DNA of 64,000 nucleotides, taken from assembly GCA_003213515.1 (NCBI GenBank), contig QCMV01000006.1:28638-92637 (forward strand), read 5' to 3'. Numbering within the stretch: position 1 is the stretch's first letter; the number at the start of each line of letters is the position of its first letter. Positions 58,532 through 64,000 of this stretch are shown here, piece after piece. The translations under genes were made by a program, and so were the position numbers. The notes beneath the pieces were generated by a model. It did no database searches. It was not told the DNA's origin and saw only the letters and a program-made list of their open reading frames with translations. Source of the stretch: Pelagibacteraceae bacterium AG-422-N09 (lineage in GTDB: Bacteria; Pseudomonadota; Alphaproteobacteria; Pelagibacterales; AG-422-B15).

Positions 58532-58804
58532 AAACCTGTATAAACCCCTAATGACCTGTGAGTTCTTTTACTATCTTTGCCCATCTATAATTTTTAACTT
58601 ATTTTTCTATTTTTATTGAGAATTTTTGCAAACTTTGTTCACCTGTTAGAGATATTGCGGTTTTCATCCACAGCGGTGTATAAGGTTAAAAGGCATATAA
58701 TTCAAAGCGATTGTTCTGTGTATCGAATTGTGGGCAAAAAGCGACTTTTTATATATACACAATTCCACAGGAACATAAACAACTACAATTATATATATAT
58801 TATA
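58532..58804. other. Candidate chromosomal replication origin (oriC)
   Basis: The longest gene-free stretch of the window (273 bp), between divergent maf and hemE. In Caulobacter the origin lies beside hemE, and the same boundary is proposed for other alphaproteobacteria. DnaA-box-like nonamers (consensus TTATCCACA) are at 58664-58672 (one mismatch, plus strand), 58675-58683 (two, minus), 58729-58737 (two, minus) and 58753-58761 (two, plus). An AT-only tract follows. Genes on both sides point away from it. No GANTC methylation site was found inside. No gene or RNA is visible here otherwise. Confidence 0.65.
58664..58683. promoter_or_regulatory. Paired, inverted DnaA-box-like sites
   Basis: TCATCCACA (plus strand, 58664-58672) differs from the DnaA consensus at one base. 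TTATACACC (minus strand, 58683-58675) differs at two. They face each other with 2 bp between them, an arrangement suited to a DnaA dimer contact. Binding is inferred. Confidence 0.5.
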
Positions 58805-58806
58805 AT
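58787..58806. other. AT-only tract, possible DNA-unwinding element
   Basis: Twenty consecutive A/T bases, mostly alternating AT, end at the hemE start codon, 25 bp beyond the last DnaA-box-like site. This is the expected place for the duplex to open in an origin. It also contains TATAAT-like sequence, so a promoter role is an alternative. Confidence 0.45.
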
Positions 58807-59791
58807 GAGTATATTTATAGATACACTTAAAGGTCAAAAAACAAAACCAACACCAGTTTGGTTGATGAGACAAGCGGGGAGACATTTACCTGAATATATA
58901 AGTATCAGAAAACAGTTTGCAAACCTTATGGATATGTTTCTTGATCCTTTGACAATATTTGAGATTTCCCTACAGCCCGTAAACAGATACGGTATGGATG
59001 CTTGTATTGTGTTTTCAGATATTTTAATAACCCCTTTTGCAGCAGGCTCAAGCGTTAGCTTTATAGATGGGCAGGGCCCCGTAATAAAGTTTAATGAAAA
59101 CATGAGTTATAATCTTGAAAAAACTCTACCTCTTGCAACAGGAATAAAAAAAATTAAAGAAAATACAAATGTCCCCCTAATAGGATTTGCTGGTGGAGCA
59201 TGGACGACACTGTTTTATTGTTTATATGCAAAAAATGAACGTCAAAATCTAAAATTCGAAGATATTGTAAAAAAGACTTCACAAATAGACAATTTAATCG
59301 AGCAAATGACACATGCGATTATTCAACACGCAGAAATGCAAATTGATTGTGGGATTGATGCTTTTCAAATATTTGAATCAGCAGCAGAACATTTGAATGA
59401 CGAACAGTTCAATAAATGGTGTATTCAGCCTACAAAAAAAATTATTGAGAGTCTAAAAAAAATAAAAGACATTCCTATTATCGGCTTTCCCAGAAACACT
59501 AATCTTGCATGCTATAAAAAATATTCAAATATAGATAAGCTTGACTGTATTACCTTAGACTATAATTTTCCGTTAGATAAAATTAATGAGCTAAATGATA
59601 AAATTGTTTTTCAAGGAAACCTAGATCCTAAACACCTTTTAAAAGACTCCCAAAATCTTAGTCAGAAGATTGAAGAAATATTGTTTGCTTTTAGAGAAAG
59701 ACCACATATTTTCAATTTAGGACACGGGGTTTTACCCGAGACATCAATCGAGAAAGTTGAGAAAATGCTCTTACAGATAAGGTCAACATGA
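58805..59791 (+). CDS. hemE: Uroporphyrinogen decarboxylase
   Basis: HemE removes four carboxyl groups from uroporphyrinogen III. The signature PVWLMRQAGRHLPEY starts near residue 17, and GFAGGAWTTLFYCL and LGHGVLPET follow. The frame stays open for 63 codons upstream through the origin region, but the ATG at 58805 gives the family N-terminus and 328 residues. It is the first gene rightward from the putative oriC and overlaps hemH by 4 nt. Confidence 0.96.
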   Translation: MSIFIDTLKGQKTKPTPVWLMRQAGRHLPEYISIRKQFANLMDMFLDPLTIFEISLQPVNRYGMDACIVFSDILITPFAAGSSVSFIDGQGPVIKFNENMSYNLEKTLPLATGIKKIKENTNVPLIGFAGGAWTTLFYCLYAKNERQNLKFEDIVKKTSQIDNLIEQMTHAIIQHAEMQIDCGIDAFQIFESAAEHLNDEQFNKWCIQPTKKIIESLKKIKDIPIIGFPRNTNLACYKKYSNIDKLDCITLDYNFPLDKINELNDKIVFQGNLDPKHLLKDSQNLSQKIEEILFAFRERPHIFNLGHGVLPETSIEKVEKMLLQIRST

Positions 59792-60807
59792 AAACAGCGG
59801 TCGTTTTATTTAACTTGGGCGGACCAGATAAACAAGAAAGTGTAAAACCTTTTTTATTTAATCTGTTTAATGATCCTAACATATTTAGACTTCCAAACCC
59901 CTTCAGGTATTTATTGGCAAGGCTTATATCTTCTCGTCGCACCAAAGAGGCCACTGAAATTTATGCGGAAATAGGAGGTAAATCCCCCATTCTTGAAATT
60001 ACCAACTCCCAAGCTGAGGCCCTACAGAAAGAGTTAAAAAATAAAGGCATCGAGAACGAGGTGTTTGTTTGTATGAGATATTGGCATCCAATGACAGCCG
60101 AGGTTGTTTCAAAAGTCAAAGACTACAACCCAGACAAAATATTTTTACTGCCCCTGTATCCACAGTACTCCACAACAACAACAAAATCTTCTCTGGACGC
60201 ATGGTTCAAAGAAGCCCAAAACCAGGAATTAAATACAAAAACAAAATACACTTGTTGTTATCCATATGACGCAAAACTAATAAAAGCCCATCAAAAACTG
60301 ATCCAAGACAAAATAAACTACATCAAAGATAAGAAAGTACGAGTTCTGTTTTCCGCTCACAGTTTACCCGTATCAATCATTAAAAAAGGTGACCCATATC
60401 AGTGGCAAGTGGAGCAAACAGTTAAGGCGGTTATGCAGGGCATTCATGGTTATGAAGATCATATTTTGGCTTACCAAAGTAAAGTTACTCCAGTTAAATG
60501 GCTTGAACCAACAACGCCAAGTGAAATTGAAAATGCAATTAACGAAGATAGGGCGCTTGTTATTGTTCCAATTGCGTTTGTTTCAGATCACTCTGAAACA
60601 CTTGTTGAATTAGATATCGAGTACCAAGAACTTGCAAGTGAACTAGGATGTAAGCATTATTATAGATCTGAGTCATTAAATATTGATCAAACATTTATAG
60701 AAAGCTTATCTGAAATAGTTAGTGAGTCTGAGAAAGTTGAGAGTGGCAATATTAGGCAAAAAATATGTCCAGCAACGTTTAAACAATGTGATCAAGAATT
60801 AAGATGA
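59788..60807 (+). CDS. hemH: Ferrochelatase
   Basis: HemH inserts ferrous iron into protoporphyrin IX. The protein has the VVLFNLGGPD start, the catalytic histidine in FSAHSLPVSI and the acidic partner in SDHSETLVELDIEY. Length is 339 residues, with C-terminal cysteines in ICPATFKQCDQ but no cluster motif I can define. It overlaps hemE and hemJ by 4 nt each. Confidence 0.95.
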   Translation: MKTAVVLFNLGGPDKQESVKPFLFNLFNDPNIFRLPNPFRYLLARLISSRRTKEATEIYAEIGGKSPILEITNSQAEALQKELKNKGIENEVFVCMRYWHPMTAEVVSKVKDYNPDKIFLLPLYPQYSTTTTKSSLDAWFKEAQNQELNTKTKYTCCYPYDAKLIKAHQKLIQDKINYIKDKKVRVLFSAHSLPVSIIKKGDPYQWQVEQTVKAVMQGIHGYEDHILAYQSKVTPVKWLEPTTPSEIENAINEDRALVIVPIAFVSDHSETLVELDIEYQELASELGCKHYYRSESLNIDQTFIESLSEIVSESEKVESGNIRQKICPATFKQCDQELR

Positions 60808-61247
60808 ATTCAATTTTTTTATATAATTTATTTCTTAGTTTACACATCATCAGCGTTATAGCTTGGATGGCTGGTTTATTATATTTGCCAAGATTATTTG
60901 TTTATCATTGGAGTAAAGAGGTGGGGTCTGACTCATCAGAGACTTTTAAATTAATGGAATTACGTTTACTCAAAATTATTATGAATCCAGCAATGATATT
61001 TTCATGGTTGTTTGGTTTAGCGTTGATATCAAATCTAGGTGTTGATGCGTTGTTTCATTTATGGCTTCAATTAAAAATCATATTTGTGATTCTCATGTCT
61101 GGAATTCATGGGTATTTCTCAAAATTAACAAGAGAGTTTCAAGAGGATAAAAGGCCAAAATCAGAGCGTTTTTTTAGAATTATCAATGAATTTCCTACGG
61201 TTTTGATGATAATTGTCGTATTTCTAGTTATTTTTAAACCAATATAA
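60804..61247 (+). CDS. hemJ: Protoporphyrinogen IX oxidase HemJ
   Basis: A 147-residue membrane protein (UPF0093) with four hydrophobic segments. The first contains LHIISVIAWMAGLLYLPRLFVYH with the conserved histidine and arginine; the lysine after LWLQLK in helix 3 is also conserved. HemJ oxidises protoporphyrinogen in bacteria lacking HemG and HemY. It overlaps hemH by 4 nt, so hemE-hemH-hemJ supplies three late heme steps, and rho follows after 77 nt. Confidence 0.92.
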   Translation: MNSIFLYNLFLSLHIISVIAWMAGLLYLPRLFVYHWSKEVGSDSSETFKLMELRLLKIIMNPAMIFSWLFGLALISNLGVDALFHLWLQLKIIFVILMSGIHGYFSKLTREFQEDKRPKSERFFRIINEFPTVLMIIVVFLVIFKPI

Positions 61248-61324
61248 AACTTGCTATATTTAATGATTACGGTTAGAAAGCCCCTTCCAAACTATTTTCC
61301 ACATTATCATCATCATTAATACTA

Positions 61325-62590
61325 ATGACTAAAAACTTAAAATTAAGAGACCTTAAGAAAAAAACTCCACAAGAACTCCTCGTTTATGCGGAGGAACTAG
61401 GCGTTGAAAATGCCAGTTCAATGCGTACACAAGATATGCTGTTTGAAATACTGAAAACTCTTGCGAGTGACAGCAAAGATATTGACGGTGAAGGAGTTTT
61501 AGAAGTTTTACAGGATGGGTTTGGTTTTTTAAGATCAATGGAGGCCAATTATCTACCGGGTCCTGATGATATTTATGTAAGCCCAAGTCAAATTAAAAGA
61601 TTTGGATTAAGATCTGGAGACACTGTTGAAGGTCCAATTAGAGCACCAAAAGATGGTGAACGTTATTTTGCATTATTAAAAATTGATACAATCAATTACG
61701 AAGCAACTGAGAAAAGTAGAAATAAAATCAATTTTGATAACCTGACACCTCTTTATCCTGATGAGCAGATCAGATTAGAAACCGAAAAACCAGCAAGCGA
61801 TCAAAGTTCAAGAGTAATTGATTTGGTTGCACCAATTGGTAAGGGTCAAAGGGCACTTATTGTTTCACCGCCAAGAACAGGTAAAACAGTCTTACTTCAA
61901 AATATTGCACATTCAATTACTGATAATCATCCAGAATGTTATTTGATGGTTCTATTAATTGATGAGAGACCAGAGGAAGTTACTGACATGCAACGCTCTG
62001 TAAAAGGTGAGGTTGTGAGTTCAACTTTTGATGAGCCCGCATCACGTCACGTACAGGTTGCTGAAATGGTTATCAATAAAGCAAAAAGACTAGTAGAGCA
62101 TAAAAAAGATGTCGTTATTCTTTTAGACTCCATTACAAGATTGGGTCGTGCTTACAATACGGTTGTTCCAAGTTCAGGAAAAGTATTAACTGGTGGTGTT
62201 GATGCAAACGCTCTACAAAGACCAAAGAGATTTTTTGGTGCAGCCAGAAATATTGAAGATGGCGGCTCACTAACTATTATTTCAACTGCTCTGATTGATA
62301 CAGGAAGTAGAATGGATGAGGTAATTTTTGAGGAATTTAAAGGTACTGGTAACTCAGAAATTATATTGGATAGAAAAGTTGCTGATAAAAGAATATATCC
62401 TGCAATTGATATTACTAAGTCCGGCACTCGAAAAGAAGAGATACTCCTTGATAAAGACGAGCTTCAAAAAATGTATGTTCTCAGACGTATTTTGAACCCA
62501 ATGGGAACAATGGACTCTATTGAGTTTTTATTAGGTAAACTCAAAGAAACGAAGGATAACGCGGATTTCTTTCAGTCAATGAATAAGTAA
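61325..62590 (+). CDS. rho: Transcription termination factor Rho
   Basis: Hexameric RNA helicase that ends transcription. The N-terminal domain (to about 125) contains the cold-shock-like RNA-binding fold with DGFGFLRS. The ATPase domain has the Walker A SPPRTGKT near 181-188, [14 protein letters not shown] and the R-loop [13 protein letters not shown]. Length is 421 residues. It is relevant here because convergent genes in the window lack intrinsic terminators. Its stop lies 1 nt from the stop of convergent apt. Confidence 0.97.
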   Translation: MTKNLKLRDLKKKTPQELLVYAEELGVENASSMRTQDMLFEILKTLASDSKDIDGEGVLEVLQDGFGFLRSMEANYLPGPDDIYVSPSQIKRFGLRSGDTVEGPIRAPKDGERYFALLKIDTINYEATEKSRNKINFDNLTPLYPDEQIRLETEKPASDQSSRVIDLVAPIGKGQRALIVSPPRTGKTVLLQNIAHSITDNHPECYLMVLLIDERPEEVTDMQRSVKGEVVSSTFDEPASRHVQVAEMVINKAKRLVEHKKDVVILLDSITRLGRAYNTVVPSSGKVLTGGVDANALQRPKRFFGAARNIEDGGSLTIISTALIDTGSRMDEVIFEEFKGTGNSEIILDRKVADKRIYPAIDITKSGTRKEEILLDKDELQKMYVLRRILNPMGTMDSIEFLLGKLKETKDNADFFQSMNK

Positions 62591-62591
62591 A

Positions 62592-63131
62592 TTATCCTTC
62601 CGCCTTCATCAACGACCTTATCTGATAACTTTTAGAAATTTTTTTTGAGCCTTTAAGGTTGCATAAATCAATTATCATAAAAAATTCAATTTTCTTAACT
62701 CCAAGTTTTGAAATTAGCTTTGCGGCCGCGTTAGCCGTTCCACCGGTTGCAATTAAGTCATCGACAATCAAAACCTTATCTCTGGAAGTGATAGAATGTT
62801 TGTGTACCTGGATTTCATCCATTCCGTACTCCAGCTTGTATTTTTGTTTGACTATTTTTCCTGGAAGTTTCCCTTTTTTTCTTATTGGAATAAAAGGTAA
62901 GCCAAGCTTGTAGGCAACAGCCGATCCAAAGATGAAGCCTCTTGCTTCTATACCAGCTACTTTAGTAAATTTATTTTTTCTACAATATTTAGAAATTTCA
63001 TTAACAACCTCGGTATAAAGCTGCTTATTTTCTGTGATTGAAGTTATATCTTGAAACTGAATACCTTTTTTTGGAAAATTAGGAATAACCCTAATCTTCT
63101 TTTCAAGATTATTTTTTAGTTTTTTGTTCAA
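62592..63131 (-). CDS. apt: Adenine phosphoribosyltransferase
   Basis: Apt salvages adenine to AMP with PRPP. The 179-residue protein has the IPNFPKKGIQFQDIT start, the GIEARGFIFGSAVAYKL segment and the PRPP-binding VLIVDDLIATGGTA loop. It overlaps the upstream ogt gene by 23 nt; no better internal start is available. Confidence 0.95.
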   Translation of the reverse strand: MNKKLKNNLEKKIRVIPNFPKKGIQFQDITSITENKQLYTEVVNEISKYCRKNKFTKVAGIEARGFIFGSAVAYKLGLPFIPIRKKGKLPGKIVKQKYKLEYGMDEIQVHKHSITSRDKVLIVDDLIATGGTANAAAKLISKLGVKKIEFFMIIDLCNLKGSKKISKSYQIRSLMKAEG

Positions 63132-63564
63132 TGTTCAATAAATTTCTCTTGGTACTTAATCCACCCACCGACGTAAATCCTGTGAGTTTGCCGTCACTTC
63201 CAACTACTCTATGGCATGGAATTGTCATCATAAGATTATTTTTTCCTAAGGCGCCCCCAACAGCTCGGGGCGAAGTTCTTAACTTTCTTGCAATGTCCCC
63301 ATAAGTCGTTGTTCTACCATAAGGTATCCTTCGTAAATAATTCCAAACACGGTTTTGAAATTTTGTGCCCATTTGTCTTGTTGGAAAATTAAGGGATCGT
63401 CTTTTGCGCGCAAGATACATTTTAATTTGAAGCGCAGATGTTTTTAGAAGCTTATCCTCTGTTTTGTTAGGCTTTTTCCTTGTTCTATGAACTGCAATTA
63501 TTCTATTTTTGCTTGAGACAAGCTCAATATTGCCAATGATTGATTTGAAAACGTAGCTGCTCAT
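63109..63564 (-). CDS. ogt: Methylated-DNA-protein cysteine methyltransferase
   Basis: Suicide repair protein for O6-alkylguanine. The acceptor cysteine is C117 in IPCHRV, with the DNA-binding helix around RAVGGALGKNN and the YGRTTTYGDIA segment. The 151-residue length indicates the Ogt/Ada-C type without a separate regulatory domain. It is divergent from the ferredoxin gene with a 30-nt gap. Confidence 0.93.
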   Translation of the reverse strand: MSSYVFKSIIGNIELVSSKNRIIAVHRTRKKPNKTEDKLLKTSALQIKMYLARKRRSLNFPTRQMGTKFQNRVWNYLRRIPYGRTTTYGDIARKLRTSPRAVGGALGKNNLMMTIPCHRVVGSDGKLTGFTSVGGLSTKRNLLNIEQKTKK

Positions 63565-63594
63565 ATATATAAGATATTATAATTTTTTGACCTT

Positions 63595-63915
63595 ATGACG
63601 AACAAATTTTTTGAAAGACACGTATTTTTTTGTACAAACCAAAGACCTGAAGGTCACCCAAAAGGTTGTTGTGCTTCTAAAAATTCAACTGTGCTACGAG
63701 CTTATATGAAGAAGAAAACAAAAGAATTAGTCTCCGGTAAGAAAATAAGAATAAATGCATCAGGCTGTTTGGATCATTGTGAATTTGGTCCTACACTTGT
63801 AGTTTATCCAGATAATGTTTGGTACTCGTGTAAAACAGAAGAAGAGGTGGACCAAGTAATCAATGAACATCTGATTAACGACCGTATTGCTGAAAATCTC
63901 CAAATAAAAAAATGA
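63595..63915 (+). CDS. Thioredoxin-like [2Fe-2S] ferredoxin-type protein
   Basis: A 106-residue protein of the thioredoxin-like 2Fe-2S ferredoxin family. Cluster ligands are probably C13 (FFCTNQR), C25 or C26 (GCCASK), C58 and C62 (GCLDHCEFGPTLVVYP). Proteins of this type have no settled role in alphaproteobacteria. It overlaps mnmE by 4 nt; MnmE is not an Fe-S enzyme, so the link is probably positional only. Confidence 0.87.
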   Translation: MTNKFFERHVFFCTNQRPEGHPKGCCASKNSTVLRAYMKKKTKELVSGKKIRINASGCLDHCEFGPTLVVYPDNVWYSCKTEEEVDQVINEHLINDRIAENLQIKK

Positions 63916-64000
63916 CAATTTTTGCACTATCAACTGCCAGCGGTGTTGCGGGGTTAGCAGTTGTAAGAGTCTCAGGACATCTAGCACTTACTGCCCTTAA
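63912..64000 (+). CDS. mnmE: tRNA modification GTPase MnmE, N-terminal fragment
   Basis: Only 29 codons are visible before the right edge. The start MTIFALSTASGVAGLAVVRV matches the N-terminus of MnmE (TrmE), which with MnmG modifies U34 of tRNAs. Position just after rho and the ferredoxin supports this: rho-mnmE-mnmG is the usual alphaproteobacterial order near the origin. Confidence 0.85.
   Translation, partial: MTIFALSTASGVAGLAVVRVSGHLALTAL

Noticed and set aside
58616..58804. Open frame extending hemE 63 codons upstream
   Set aside because: It has no similarity to the HemE N-terminus, starts with TTG without a ribosome site, and runs through the putative origin; the ATG at 58805 gives the normal protein.
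58532..58804. GANTC (CcrM) sites in the origin region
   Set aside because: None were found on reading the region, so no cell-cycle methylation argument can be made.
1..64000. tRNA, rRNA, CRISPR, insertion sequences or prophage
   Set aside because: No cloverleaf-like sequence, direct-repeat array, transposase, integrase or phage gene was recognised; gaps are nearly all under 130 bp.

Overview
The window is a dense, AT-rich piece of an alphaproteobacterial chromosome carrying almost only housekeeping genes. The class is suggested by gene order: hemE beside the maf-aroE-coaE-dnaQ group, secB-fxsA-Tim44-like, hslVU next to hisBHAF, grpE-dnaK-dnaJ with rph-rdgB, tsaB-fur-plsC-miaB-phoH-ybeY-corC-lnt-metK, and nusA-infB-rbfA-truB-rpsO-pnp. 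The Irr-type Fur protein and an Irr-box-like palindrome also point there. The lineage looks streamlined and free-living: intergenic gaps are tiny, same-strand neighbours often overlap by 4 nt, yet fatty-acid, histidine, purine, heme and glutathione pathways are present. I cannot name a genus from sequence alone.

Layout from left to right. 1-1,850: an iron/oxidative-stress group (Fe-S oxidoreductase fragment, rubrerythrin, Irr) around an Irr-box-like palindrome. 1,929-4,416: fabA-fabB-fabI. 4,413-13,489: minus-strand nusA-infB-rbfA-truB-rpsO-pnp-purF, with a terminator hairpin just before nusA. 13,609-22,387: a long minus-strand run from tsaB to trmB. 22,429-28,112: a polysaccharide deacetylase, a Bax-like glucosaminidase, and nfu, usp, trpS and murJ. 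28,235-36,529: malic enzyme, esterase, gshB, BON protein, rsmI, an LpoA-like lipoprotein, rdgB and rph. 36,589-44,437: grpE, dnaK, dnaJ, dapB, nth and an SDR-PfkB-SDR set. 44,429-51,048: a minus-strand run headed by the his genes. 51,164-58,531: hslVU, a thioesterase, Tim44-like, fxsA, secB, Nudix, dnaQ, coaE, aroE and maf. 58,805-64,000: hemE-hemH-hemJ-rho, ogt-apt, a thioredoxin-like ferredoxin and the start of mnmE.

The largest non-coding gap (58,532-58,804) separates divergent maf and hemE. It sits where the Caulobacter origin lies, has DnaA-box-like sites and an AT-only tract, and is my candidate oriC. No tRNA, rRNA, CRISPR, insertion sequence or prophage was seen. No stretch over 300 bases lacks a gene.

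The most interesting signals are regulatory and architectural rather than a new gene system. They are a likely transcription attenuator in the nusA leader where rimP would normally be, all eight convergent gene pairs having overlapping or abutting stop codons (five share one TTAR tetranucleotide), a terminator between rubrerythrin and its Fe-S partner, sigma-32-like promoters before dnaK and hslVU with no hrcA/CIRCE, and several expected neighbour genes missing. I found no convincing undescribed multi-gene system.
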